Numbered from the stretch's first letter, positions 49,401 to 62,480 are shown. The stretch is 64,000 nucleotides of DNA from Rhyacichthys aspro (GCA_036850595.1 CM072163.1:14160639-14224638), one strand, 5' to 3'. A program made the numbers and translations. The notes: generated by a model from the letters alone, not told the origin.

Positions 49401-51336
49401 AGAAAATTAAAAATCTAATAAAATTATCTCAAGGTTTGACTTGATAGATATATCGACCCTCTACCTGTTGCCACTTGATTGACTAACCAATTAGTGAACA
49501 GAAACGTATATATGGGAGTGACATGGATGGAAAAGTTTGACCCGAGCAAGTTCCATCAAGGACTGAAACGTGAATAGTACAGTATTTGGAGTAGGTGTGC
49601 AGGTGTTACTTCTTTTTTCTATGTGCTATAACTCCAAACTATCACAAAGCCATATGTGTCACAGAGTAGAGTTTAAGATTGTGGCCATGCCGATAAGCTG
49701 CCATGACTCTTATTTTCTTATCCCGTTTAATAAACATCAAGTGGAACAGAGAGACAAGGACAGATACACACAGAAGCCTGTCGGTAACCGTCCCCAAATG
49801 TACGACCACTGCGTTTGAGAACAGAAAAATGACATAAAACATATAAAACACTTGACAGTGAATCATTTTTGTCGCTCTCTCCCAACATTTATTTCCCTTT
49901 AGCAGTATGTTCTATGGGAGATTTCTCTTCCATTGCTTAAATTGTCAAAAAGGCAAAGTTGTGTTGGTAGCGCAATCTTAAAACCATAAGCCAGAGGTCG
50001 ACGCTTACTGAAGGCATGTGTTTATCCATCCATTTTTAAAACAAGCATATGTCTGTGTATACATGTGTGTATGCATGATAGTGTGCGCTGTGGGGCAAAA
50101 CGGATCACCAGAACAAACACGGAGCCCATCACTCCAAAGCAAACAGTAGCTCGGCCCAGCGTATGCATTTTAAACACTTGTCTCTCATTGTCTAGCCGAC
50201 ACACATCTTGCCATGAGATAATATGTTATTGTAGATTTCCTGCAAACTGCTGGCGAAAACTGTAAACAGCACAGATGTCTTAACGGCAAAACAGACTTCT
50301 CTTTGGCGTCATCCTCATTGAAACGACTGTCACCGGCAGCGTGAGGATAATGATGCAGCGATTAAAAAGCACTCTTCAGAGACGCACACGTTTGCAGCAC
50401 AGGGTTACGTCACTGGCCAAAGTTTTTTCCCTGCATGCCACAGACAATAGTTGCTTTTTCTTGCCTGCCATTTGAAAGCACTTATCTTAAGTGGATCTAC
50501 GCGGAGAGAAAATTGTAATTGCAACACAGTAATGCTACATATAGTCCATATATTGTGTGTTGTATAAAGCACTCACTCAATTGCACGCTGAGACAGAAAA
50601 GCAGCAAATGACTTTAGAAAAGGTTAGCGCAATTTGGTCAAGTATGAAGGCTATAAAAAGAAAATGCTATCAAGCGAAGGTCTGAATTTGAGCCTGAACA
50701 CTTAAGCCAAGAAAAGGTCAAGTATACACACAGCGCACACACAGATATACAAACAAGCAGACGGACTGAAGAGACGCCACGCACTTAAAAGACAGCTTCG
50801 GTTCCTACGTACAGTTTAGGAAAAAGCCATGTAGAAAGCGAAGCGTGGACGGGCTCCTCTCACACAGACAGAGACATGGAGAGAAGGAGCGAGGAGGATA
50901 CAGCCAATTAGGCCCAGCACCTTCAGAGAAACACCAGTGGGCATGTAAGATTCGGAGTCCAGCGGGCCTCTAAAGCCTAACACAGTCGTAAGCCAGAAAT
51001 AACACACAGCCGTCTCCAGTAGGCTCTGTAGACCATGTGAAATAGCAAGGCAAAGACAAAACACTTCATTCCATCTCTGACATTTCCAATATCTGTCTAT
51101 CCCTCATAAACCTCTGTTCACCCATAAAGCGACTCATTCTTCACAGATGAACTTGTTACAGTCAGACAGCTACAGAGACAGGACTCACACTGCCTGTATC
51201 TCCCGCCGTTTGCAATAAAGACACACGGATTGCTAACATTTTGGCCAGAACGCATCCGTTTAAAAATCTCCAAAATACAACGAGTCTCTTGCTAAGAAAA
51301 AGCTCTTTCTGTTAAGGTTTTACATTTTACTTTACC
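43421..51336. other. gene-poor interval with possible regulatory blocks
   Basis: No exon is recognised. Purine-rich sequence lies at 43440-43490 and 43640-43690. Blocks with enhancer-like composition lie at about 45630-45880, 46430-46680 (CAATAATCAATGCTG, CCCAATAATAATGATATTTATTA) and 48000-48170. Octamer ATGCAAAT lies at 47292-47299. The 162-codon frame at 44192-44680 runs into low complexity and has no domain. Confidence 0.5.
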
Positions 51337-51344
51337 CTCTAGGT

Positions 51345-51939
51345 CAGGGGTGTCAAACTCATTTTAGTTTGGGCCGGATCGGTGAAATAAAAGCATGATA
51401 ATCTTTAAATAATGAATAATGAACTGTTTTCATGAACTAACCCTAACAATATGTCCTTGGTGCTAATGCTATTTTACCTTGTACTGCATCACTAAGCTTA
51501 CAGCTACAGAAAAAAAACAGTTGTATCCCCAGTCCAGCTAAAACTTTATTTATTTTCTCTCTTCTCAGTTGTCGTTGCATTTTTTGCCATGATGAGTGTC
51601 ATAGTAGTGCTGAATATTATAATCCTTGAGCACTAAAACTTGCTGCATACACACCAAGCACAAGTTTCCCATTCTCCTCAGTGAAGAAATAGGAAGTGGT
51701 CCATTTTTATTGGAAAACTCTAAACTGTGTCTTATCTCCTTTTTGACACAGACACATTTTGGATGATGAAGGTTCCACAGACATTTTTTTTACAGCAAAA
51801 CAGTAGCATTTATGGAACTAAATTAGGAATATCAGTTACATTTACTTAAAAATTGCACATTTCATGTTCATCTCACGGGCCAGATTGTACTCTCTGGAGG
51901 GCCGGTTTTGGCTCGTGGGTCGTATGTTTGACACCCCTG
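51345..51939. mobile_element. non-autonomous hAT-like transposon, about 595 bp
   Basis: Terminal inverted repeats are CAGGGGTGTCAAACTCAT at the left and ATGTTTGACACCCCTG at the right. The 8-bp flanks CTCTAGGT and TTCTAGGC share the inner six bases with TA at the centre. Subterminal phrases GGGCCGGATC and GGGCCAGATTG...GGAGGGCCGG are typical of this common vertebrate hAT group. No transposase is present. It is related by its ends to the element at 25428. Confidence 0.8.
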
Positions 51940-51947
51940 TTCTAGGC

Positions 51948-54900
51948 AAATCCAAGACAAGCCACAGGTTAAGGTCTCATATTACACTGTGGTTTGCAGA
52001 AATTTGGTTTATTTAGTTTATTTGCATCATATTTTCTAGAAAGCACTTCAATTTTCATCATTATTCAAAGGTCAGCAGTTGGAGTAAAGTTATAGCTTTC
52101 TATGTAGCCAATATTCACAATGTAAAATATTAGTCCAGTCAGAACTTTAAATCAAACTATGATATAACCAAATGTAAAAGCAAGCGGTCCAGAAAGAGAG
52201 AGAGGGCAGCCAGACCCATTACAATCTTCAAAATACTTATTGCGTGTGACATTTTCCTGATTTTGTGCGCAGTGTGAGCATATGTGAGATATTTAATATA
52301 TTACTTTTAAATACTATAGTCTTGACATCCATTTAGATTTTATTTGTAGCAAATAAAAACAACAACATGTCAATTTTCAGGATTGCACTGAGTGAAAAAC
52401 AAATGAGTGGAGAGTTGTGTTGATCTGGTGAGATACGAAAGATGGGTTCTTCATTCTTTTTCACATCAAGGAACCATCACAATGACTTTTGATAGATTCT
52501 TCCAAGATTAACAAGAAAATACAAGGGTCAAGAATCAATCCAATGCACAATAAACTATCAGATCTTATAGAGGAGCCCCAGACCAAGGATTTAGCGGTGT
52601 ATTTTTGGTGTTTTTAATCCCTGCACATGTTTCCCTGTGTCTGTGATGCGACCCTCTGTTAATTCACTCCACTGTGGGCCCTCAGTGTATTTACTTATGC
52701 CGCTCCTTTCCCATCTCCCTTTCGTCTCCTCCTCTCAATCCTTTCCTCCATCTCGGCCCCAGTGTAAGACTGCGAGGGACTGTGCGAGAGATTTAGAGCG
52801 GGGATCAATAAGAAATTTAAAAATCAATGCACTTAGCGCCAGGAAATCAATGGGCCTAATCGGGATGCCAATCGGCCCAGTCAAAACAATTAAGAGGGAA
52901 GAAAAATGTTTAACAACCTTCCTGCGTGTTGCTTACATAGACGCCGGGGGAGAGGAGGGCGAGCGCCACGGAGGGAAGCAGACCTAAAGAGGAATATCAC
53001 AGGCGGACGGAGAGCAATGAGATGGAGTGATAGATGGGAAGGGAAGGCTCAGGAGGGAGAGCTCAAAGCTTAGACTGAAGGGAAGAGCAATTGGAGGGAG
53101 GTGCAGAGAGCGGCGAGAAGCAGGCGACAGAAATGAAGATAGAGAACGGCAAAGGAGGGGAAAATGATGACAAACATGAAGGACATCTGAGCAGGAAAGT
53201 TGAGAGCGGTTGTGTGAATAATCTAGATCTACAGAGACCCAGAAATCAGGAACACATATGTTTCTATCTTGGGATCATTTGACAACCGCTGCATGAATAG
53301 GTTCCACTCCAAGATATATATTTTCAGAGTTTACTGACAAAGTTGTACATGTTCTGATGTGCTTCTCACGGTAAAAGACAGCATACACACCTCAAGTCGA
53401 TGATATACACCATGGTCTTTAGTGAAGACAGAGCAATGCTGAATTACAAGCAGAAAGACACATTCCACTAAACCTGTGCAACTTCAGCTGTAGACTTTGT
53501 ACTTGACTGAAGGAAGTATAAGATCTGATTATTCAAAGGAAAAAAGTTTGAACCTTTTCAGGATTTGTTCAGCAACGACTCTGCTTGGACTGATGAGACT
53601 CAATATCTCAATTTTTAAAAAATGTGTTTAAATATATGTTTTTGAGATGGTACATGCTCCGTCACTCAGAGTTTAACAGTGGAGTAGTGTTGCTTTAATT
53701 ATCTCGCGCAAATAACAGAAAACTTTGAGAAATTCTGAAAAAAATGAATCACTTTTGGGGGGACTTTTTGTTCCAGGAACTTCTAAATGAGGTTCCGGTT
53801 TGTGGTCACAAACAGGACAGTAATGTGCTCCTTGTGAAAGTGCTGCTATTTGGTTCATCAAAGGCAACCCAAGCAGCTGCTCCCTGTTTAGAGCCCCGTA
53901 CAGTAGCCAATCCACAGACCCGGCCAACTAACATCAAAACAAGAAACAAGCCATGCTCCCAAATCAGCAGCATCAAAAAGGACACAAGCCGTCACGCCAG
54001 ACACGGGCATCCAATAAGGGATCCGCCGCTGCTGAACGCTGGAACAAAAAAGGCACTACGTCGCTGTGTGTGTGGTTTGGTAACGGGGTGGGGGGCTAAT
54101 TTGGGGTCAATCAATAGATCTCCCCTCTCTCTATCTTCTGCCTGCTCGCCACGCTAAAATCAATGAGAAAGCCAATAGTTCCCCGCCCCAGTGTGGATTA
54201 GTGAACACGCAACTAATCAGCCAGTCACTGAAACTGACATCTCAGCTATTAACCTATTGATACGGGAGACACATGTTGAACACACACATACACACATACA
54301 CACACACACACACACATACATACACAGACGTCCACAACCCAAGCACATTCCGATACAAACATCAGCGGCAAACAACGAGGGGGAAAAAAAGACCTCAGAG
54401 GCTGCAGACACTTAAAGGATGTCCAATTATGAGAAACACTTGGAAATGTTTTCACAAACAGTGCAATTATTGAACCATTTAATCCATGTATCAGTCCAAT
54501 ATGTGAACTGCCATTATCTATAAAGAAGTGCTTAAATCTGGCAATCTGTGGGGAGAAAAGCAGTAGAAAAAGAAGATTGTTTCAGGTTCACTCATAATGT
54601 CTTCTGCAAATGTATCCAACCTGGAAACAGCTCCTGAAATGAGACTTTCACATAGTTTGAATTCATTCAGTTTCATCACTTTTATTCTCAGTATTTGACT
54701 GTGTATCACAAGACACGCTTCATTTGAGAAAATGTTTTTTTTTACCCTTCATTTTAACCTGAGTAAGTCTTTCAATAAACAGACAGGGTTTTCCACATCC
54801 AACAAGTCCAATGCAAGGCTCAACACTAGGTCTATGGCAATGTGGGATGCTAAATGGTGCCTTCAGCATCACCACAGAAGATGGACCACTGACCAAAAGC

Positions 54901-57000
54901 AGATATAACATTTACTGACTAAAGAGCTGGGTTTATAAGACTGTATCCAAAGTGTTTGAATTGTGTGTCCGTTTTCTGTCCAGGATCCATTCAGATTTTT
55001 CCGTCGTTCGTTCCCGTTGTTCGACATCACATCGTGTCACAGGATTCCTGGATGTAAGGGTCAAAGGAGGGACTCCAAATGAGTCTGTGTGGACACCAAA
55101 TTCACTCTAATTCAGGTTTCAGTCAGTAACCAGCCAGACACCGGCTCCGTCCATTAAGGAGAGCGCTGCCGAGGGACGCCGCGTGTTCGCCTCTAACATG
55201 GTGGCACTTCACTGCTTCAAACTGATCTATACCTTCAGTGTTAAAAGAGCATTTGGAACCAACAGTTGTCAAGATAATTAATAAGCAGCAGTTGCTAAGG
55301 GGCTTTAAGAGCGGCCTTTAAATATAATCGGTGCAGTGGATCAAATCACCGATAAGTGATTTAAAATACATCTGTCAAAAAACACATTAGCCACAATAAA
55401 TGGAACAACTTAAAAGAAACCATTTCTGAGTTTTTTGTGCCAAAACACCTCAGCCAGTCTCCTCAGGAAGATAAAATAATATGTACCTGGCTCTTAAGAG
55501 GAGCACTACACAAGGATCATTTTTCAAAAATAACAGGCTGACTAGCTTTCATCCCTTACTTTTGAAAGCCCTCTTGTTTTTCGAGATTGCTTCTCCTTCC
55601 TCTGTTCCTCTCCTCCTCCCCCCGCGTCTCTGTCATGTTTTAGTTTTCATATGTTGGTTTTGTTCTTCCTCATTTTCCCCTTGTGTAAAAAATGAAAGGC
55701 TGGAAATAGGATGAGTGAGAGTTGGGGGGAAAAGGAAGACTGTACCTCGGTGAGATGGCTGCCTGCAGACTCTTCTTTTGCACTGACAGTTCCCAACCAC
55801 AACACGGCCCCCATCCATATACATTTCTCTGCAAACCAAGTCGGGAGCCTGCCGCAGACGATGCAAAATGCAGTCCGGGCGCTCACTTACTGTATACCAA
55901 TGTGACAGTGCTCCGGCATGACAGAGGAACAGCATTGATCCGCCACAGGAAGCCGCATAACAAACAGCCTTTAAATCGTATTCGGAGTTACAAGTGATTT
56001 GGAAGCTGAACTTAGCCCATGCATGTTTTTTTGAATTAGTTATCAGCCATGCACATTGTAGTGTGACAGACAAGGCAAAGCAGCAAGAAGTGTCTGCCTC
56101 TTTCCTATCTCTTTGGTCTTGACACCCTTTCAGCAATCCTTTTTTCACACATTTAACACAAAGAGAATGGAAGTGAGAGGCGTAGGAAGTGGACTGCATT
56201 TTGTTTTTCGTCTCGTCAAAGGCTATTTTTACGGTGGACACAGTGTGAGGCGACATGATTCTACATTTAGGCCTAATCCACACTTCTTCCCCTCGCTGTG
56301 TGGTGGTTATAATGGAGATGGAGGGGCGTATAGAGGGAGAGACAGCGGGGATAGGCAGGGGGAGCGAGGAGAAGTGTGTAAGGTATTGTTGAGATGTCCA
56401 AGGCAAGTCCAGATGCATTGGTTCCGTATAACATTCCTATTCCAGTCAGACAGACGGATGCTGCCATTCTGAGAGAACGCAATCCTGATTTCTCGCTTGA
56501 GACCCAATATCTGCACCATACAAATAGGAGGATATGGTGGGAATGTGATACACACTAGGAATATGGCTCTTTCTTCTTATCCTGCTCAGCCATATTGATG
56601 TTTTTGAGCCTTTCATTGCCTCAGCCAAAATGAAGTCTTTCAGGGCCGGAGCCATTGACAGATTAGGAAAACATATCCTATTTTGTAGGACATGACAGAG
56701 GCTCTCTCTTGTTATCTGAATAATATGAGCAGTGCTGAGGTGGCACCCCAACATTGTTGGCGTAACACTGTGTGCTTAAACTCTGGATGAAATTACAGCC
56801 TGCTCTTTGGACAAAAAAGTCTAACAGCGTGAGTTTGTCAATGCGCTTATAATGTCATTTCCTTGACTTTTCACTTTTTGGCCTGAGAAGAAAATCTAAA
56901 ATGACTGACTTCAAAGTTTGTCAGGATGTGTTTGCAAGAAATAATATTGTTCGTCCAACATAGTCATTTTGAACAGAAATAACATCTTTTTTTCTTGCAT
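51948..57000. other. intergenic, no gene seen
   Basis: Apart from the ATCAAT cluster at 52755-52900, it holds an octamer ATTTGCAT (52020-52027), a (CA)n tract at 54283-54326 and AT-rich DNA. Long frames on the minus strand at 55633-56418 lack a consistent exon model. Confidence 0.5.
52755..52900. promoter_or_regulatory. candidate Onecut/PBX-site cluster
   Basis: Within about 120 nt there are three ATCAAT cores (GGGATCAATAAG, AAAATCAATGC, GAAATCAATGG), plus GCCAATCGGCC and ACAATTAAGAG. The clustering in otherwise repeat-free DNA suggests a regulatory module. Motif evidence only. Confidence 0.25.
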
Positions 57001-57126
57001 ATTGTAAGGCTTTATTATCAAGGACTTTAATAAATGAGGATGTTCAGCGTGTACCGGAAGCTTTGACCAATCACATGCTTGCTCTAAATAAAGGGACGCT
57101 CCTATTGGTCAATACCGTTTGTCAAC

Positions 57127-57193
57127 ATGGACGTAATGGCTACAGATAATACAGAGAAGGTGTCTATTGCTGCACTAGATATGTCTGGACGCG
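57127..57193 (+). CDS. candidate short first exon with CCAAT promoter, gene unknown
   Basis: ATG in CAACATGG opens MDVMATDNTEKVSIAALDMS GR over 22 codons before a good donor (GCG|gtgaga). CCAAT (57067-57071) and inverted ATTGG (57104-57108) boxes sit 20-60 nt upstream, with TAAATAAAGG between them. This is a compact CCAAT-type promoter layout. If not spliced, the frame stops after 32 codons. An AATAAA-like signal occurs near 57640, so a short unspliced transcript is an alternative. No family match. Confidence 0.22.
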
Positions 57194-57199
57194 GTGAGA

Positions 57200-60100
57200 A
57201 CCACAAATATAGTTTAATCATGTGAATGTTTAAATATTCTTAACCATCACAGTGTAATGTCATGGAGAGCATGATACTGCTGTCCTGTTTTTATCTTCTC
57301 TTTTAACACTTGAATGTATAGCACTGTTATTATATTGATTTGTGATGTGTTGGGGCATGAAATGGCCTGTGTGTATGACATGCATAATGTTTTATGGTGA
57401 AGTCTATAGATTATATTGAATGTCTTTGGATGTATGATGACATATGGAGTATTTTTGTGTATATTGTATTTTACATTTTGTATATGCAATAACTGCATAA
57501 TTTGTTTCTATAGTAACTAACTTATATCTTGTCTTCGAGGGTCAACAGATGGAAATTAGCCTCACAGCTACAGTATAATCTGGTACAGCACATCTCTGTC
57601 TCTCTGAGCAAAAATGTTTTCTGGACATGGTCCTTATCAAATAAAGTCTGACCTTAACTGATACAAAATATACAATGTGTGTCTTTCAGTATGAGATTTC
57701 AGGGCTGAATGTTCAAAATGAAAAATTGTCTAAATGTTTGTCTCAATTGTCCAAATTCATGTTCTTGTTTTGAGAAGATTTTGTCTCAAAAATCATTAAT
57801 GACCACCGTAGCCAATTCGTCAATACATTATTTTTACACTTTAAATGATTAAGGTTGTTAGACAGAGTGTGTGGTTGTCTGTTGATGTATACAAGTGTTG
57901 GTCCTACGATAAACTGGATCTAAGACCCATGTGACCCTTAGAAAGGATAAGACAATGAATGAATGAATGAATGAATATAAAGGGATGTGTCACTTTCTCG
58001 ATGTAATTCATTTTAACAGCTGGTTCATCATAATCTTTTTTTTTTTAAATAAATCTATGAGTAAAATAAATGAAGTTCCTGTTCATATTAAATGTTCACT
58101 GTTTTCAAAAGGCCTCACACACCTCAAACACTCATTAACCCATGAAAGATATATAAATGATACAAAGAGAGAAGAATTATTTGAAGCCAAATGACCAGTC
58201 GCGGCTTGAGCTTTTCCCATTTTTTGCCCTTAGTACAGGTTGAAAACGGCAAGCAGTAGGTACACGACACGGCAGCTGCACACAACGGACGGAGAAACTG
58301 AAAATCACTGAAGCCAAATCACACAAAATTGATCACATCCAACAAAATGGCCGCAGTGACTAAAATTGGTGTGAGCTCGCTAAGGACACACACACACAAA
58401 AAATCACCGGCCGAGCATTGTGACAACTGCACAGGACTCGTTTTTGAAAGAAATCGATTTTTCCTAAAACTCTGATGAATCTATTCAGATGTGACTATAA
58501 TATTTTTAGACGTGAAGACTTTGGAGTGTGAAAAGATTGGGCCAAAAGATGATGACAAAGAAAATACAATGGTGGAAAAGTTGAATAAGAAGAGAAAATG
58601 AGGTGTTGGCCAGTCATTTGGAGTGTGTAAAAGGGTTATGCTGAGAAGTGGCATGTTCAGATGCGATAGACAGTAAGAGGCCGAGGGAGGAGGCGGGTAA
58701 CAGAGAGGTCCGGGCAGAACAATCGAAAAAAAAGGGCCCTGGTAGAGAGGGAAGAAGAGATTTGGGATTAAGGCGCGAGTGTGGGGTAAAAGGAGGAGGA
58801 TTAGGGGCTGGTTTAGAGAAGGACAAAGTGATCGAGGTGGAGAAAACAGCAGAAGCAAGACACACTGCAAAAGAAAGTGCGCAAGGCTTTTGACGGAGAG
58901 CGCCCGGGATAAAAAGATGTATTTCTCCCGCTTCCTCTGTTGTCCTCGCTCGGCTCTGAGCAACTTCCCGCTGCCTTCCTCCTCTGTCTGACACAGTGGG
59001 AAGATAGGTAGGAAGCCTAATGGAGCCAGACACACCGACTGCTCTCTGCTGACACTCACAGGGGACAGAGAGACACTACACGTCCAGCTGACCGCCACTG
59101 GACGGCCTCACCTATCGGGCACGGCGGCCATCAGTTGGGAACAATAGCCTGGAGGGAGATGGATAAGAGGGATGGGTGGTGGTCCTTCGGTGGTCAGCGA
59201 AGAGATGGACGCAGGGCATAAAAGAATAGCCGGGGTGGTTATTGATGAAGGTGGGGTGGCATGCAGGGGTGAGATGGACACAAAGTAAAAAAAAATCAGT
59301 GTTGTCATTAAAATATATAATATAGATAATAATATAATGCAACAAATGATTTCTGTGATGAAGAAGCAAAATGGCTGCCAGGTGTTATATGTGGGATATT
59401 CTGAGTAAAACAATGCCATGTACAACAAACAGCATGTGTTCTTACTATACTGCATCTCCTACATTCATTCATTTAATATAAAACATGTTTGTTCCTTTTT
59501 AAATACATATAATTTATTGTGCATTTAATATGTATATATTTAATGAGGGTATTGTAATAATTAATCATTCAAATGTTGCTCAAAGAGGTAGAGATATAAA
59601 GAGCATAGGCAAACTCATGCTTAAGGTATTCCTAATTGTAATATATATTTTAAAGGATTTTTGCATTGAAGTTTGTGATGTCATATTTTAAAATCATATT
59701 AAATACAATTACAATTAGATTTAAATTTTGATTCGAACTGTTGTTGTAGTATAAGACAGTACAATGGACAGGAATTTAAGGCAAAATAATACACACATCT
59801 AACTATCATCCCAAATAAAATAAATCATTTCAAAACAGCAGGAAAAAAGCGATATAACCCAAATTTAGTGTTATTGCAGATGTGAGGTGAGAATATAAAG
59901 GACAAGGGAAAGATGGGAAGCTCTGTGATACAAAAACTGTTGCATATGTAGATTTGCTTTTGAAATGAAAATGACAGAATTACAGTTTGTCACATTTACA
60001 TTGGATCTTGCTTTGTTAATTTCATTCCTGCAGTTTATATTTTACCCCAAATGAAAGCTGTGATTTCTGCTTATGAGTGATTGCTGTGGAAACACTCCTT

Positions 60101-60590
60101 TAGCTCACTGATTACTTGATTTAGCATTTGTTGCACATTTTATTCTGTTCTCACGGTTGATTTTATTAATTATTATTGATTTTGATGTATGAGCAGTTGT
60201 ATTATTCATCTATGTATTTATTGTAGATTAGTTTCAGCTGATTTTAGTTTAGCTTTATTCTGAAATGTTTTTAGCTCAGGGCAGGGGTAATAACTGTATT
60301 TCTATAAGCTGTATTTTACACTACATAATTGCTTGTTACAGTACTGTTACTGTATGAGTGTTTGTAGTTGTACATATGAGTATGTACGTATGTATGTTCT
60401 GTCTGTTTGTTCGATTTGATTACTTATATATTATATTTCAATTTAGAAGCTGTGTTAATTCTCCTCTTTGGATATAACAATCAAGTGTGAAAATATTTAA
60501 ATGCCACTTCTTGCTATTTTTTAACTGTAACCATGTATAATTTGAATGATTTTATGGTCAAACTAAAAAGGTGGTGCTGTAACTTTTGAA
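57200..60590. other. intergenic, no gene seen
   Basis: AT-rich non-coding DNA with (AATG)n at about 57956-57975. The 205-codon minus frame at 58481-59098 is leucine- and serine-rich low-complexity translation of GA/CT-rich DNA, not a gene. Confidence 0.55.
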
Positions 60591-61399
60591 AAAACACCAG
60601 GTTGTGGTGTCAAAGCGGCCCGGTGCCAGAGCCGGACCGTGTCTCGGGTTGGAGCTGCGGGGGCTGATGCTGGTCCGTGTCCTGCAGGTAAAATGGATGG
60701 GGGTCAATGTGAGGGGGGAGAGTGAGCCTCCCTGGTCATTGTGTTGGGGGAGGTAGTCATTACAGAGTGACCGTTAGGGTGACAAACGGAGACACAGGAA
60801 GGCTGGACTCGAGGGAATTGCGCCGGACGGTGTATGGACAATGGGATATGTGCACTAAACACACACTGAATTATCCTTTCTGCTTGTTAAATATGAACTA
60901 ACTATCTGTGTGTGATTGTGGCCGACTGTAGCTCTGCGTCGGCGTGCTCATGTCCGGGGTAGATAGCACATATTTGCTCATCTGGAGGGGGTCGCTAGAG
61001 GAAGGGGGTAGGGTCAGAAGCCGAGGTCAGGTGTTAATGCACTGCTCCAAACCGGAGCCCATGCCGATCCCAAAACCAAAGCAGCCCACCGCGCCACACA
61101 TCAACAGAAACCACAAGGATGCTTTCAAGGTCCACTGTGGACAAACCCCTCTGCCTCTTCTCCTGCTGCTTTTTGCCTCCACTCTCACTGCCTTCCCCTT
61201 TTTCTAATTCAACCCTTTCTAATTCCATGTTTCCTCTCCATTCTGCTGGTCCGGGACGCAGCCTCCTCCCCCAGCTGTTAGACCCCACAAAGGTCAGTCA
61301 GTGGGTAGGGTCATCAGTCTGGGATGAAGCTGAACTTTGACCCCGCAGACCCTTGATGTATTCCAACCACAAACCGGCAGACACAATCACATAATGGAC

Positions 61400-61680
61400 A
61401 TGTGCGGCGCTCACAAGAGGCCCGTTTCATTGTGGTCACTTTTGATCGATTTATCACTTGTCTCTTGTCACGTATTGAAGTCCTGTCTGTGCGGCTGAGA
61501 CCCAGTCTGGACCCTCCGCTCGCTGCAGACCGGGCCCGGGACAAGCCACTGACCACAGGGTGTTTTCGGATGATTAATCCAGCCGCCATTTATCAGCTAA
61601 TCGATGCAGCAATGATCGTGGATTGCTCATTGATTATGTTCAACAAGCACAATCGATACATGGGAACGTGGGAAAAATAT
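61400..61680. promoter_or_regulatory. candidate conserved non-coding element with ATCGAT sites
   Basis: Three ATCGAT motifs (about 61444, 61600, 61653) accompany GATGATTAATCC, GTGGATTGC, CATTGATTATG and GACCACAGG in repeat-free sequence. ATCGAT and ATCAAT are Cut/Onecut-class cores. This looks like an enhancer module. Conservation is untested. Confidence 0.28.
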
Positions 61681-62199
61681 AGCTGATGGGGGGAGATACA
61701 TATATGATGAAAATAAGATCTTTTATCCATAGGGGTTTGAAACATTACATTTTTTAGAAAATATCAGGAAATTCCAGAGAGTCGGCTGTTTCAAATTAAA
61801 TTAAACTGTTTGGGCCTAATTTAGTGAAAAAATAATACTGACAAAGATGTGAGAAAATAAGTTGAAGGCTATATTCTAATGTCTTGATTAAACTGTATTA
61901 TAGAAGTAGAATTTCTTCAGAGTTGAATAGTGACATTAGTTTGATTTAAGAGCAAGATTTCCTGTATTGTAATGGACAAATTGCAAGTCTAATTTGTCAA
62001 ATTGCAAGTCTACTTTGTCAGTATTTTTTATGGCACCACTAACATTAAAAAACACAAAACAATACTTTAAAAATAAGAAAATTCTGCACCAGAACCCACA
62101 CAGCTAATCTAGATCAACATTTAGAACATGCAGCATCACTGTGGGACACTGGAGGTGTATATGGTCTAAATATATTCTGCAGAACGGTCACTGCTGGTC

Positions 62200-62480
62200 C
62201 CATCCCTTTTCACAAAACGAGCCTCGTGCAAACTGCAATCTGCGGGATTTAATTGAGCTTGTGGCCAAGCGACCTTTGACCCAGGGGTCATTACCGCATT
62301 GTGCGCAGGACGCAGAGCAGTGAGTGCTGTTTTGGTGCAGGAGTCTGGCGCGGAGAATGGATTAATTCTCTGCGGCCTGCGGTGCGTGATAGTGACTCTG
62401 GACATATATAAAAAGCCTATAGGATGTACATCAAAGCGAAAAAGGTGCGTTTAAAAAAAAAAAAAAAAAGTGACGCGTTT
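62200..62480 (+). promoter_or_regulatory. TATA promoter-like block with nuclear-receptor sites
   Basis: TATATAAAAAG at 62405-62415 is a strong TATA box. About 120 nt upstream, GACCTTTGACCC (62271-62282) is a DR1-type nuclear-receptor site (minus GGGTCAAAGGTC). It overlaps the palindrome TGACCCAGGGGTCA at 62277-62290. The surroundings are CpG-rich. The transcribed sequence (from about 62435) would run into a poly-A tract at 62454-62470. No downstream exon is recognised before the window ends. Confidence 0.3.

Noticed and set aside
55633..56418. 261-codon minus frame, and an exon-like block at about 55758-55847 reading NVYGWGPCCGWELS
   Set aside because: The frame has no domain. The exon-like block has AG/GT borders and an EGF-like look, but no partner exon in phase was found.
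58481..59098. 205-codon minus frame
   Set aside because: Leucine/serine/proline-rich translation of GA/CT-rich DNA with no domain or splice context.
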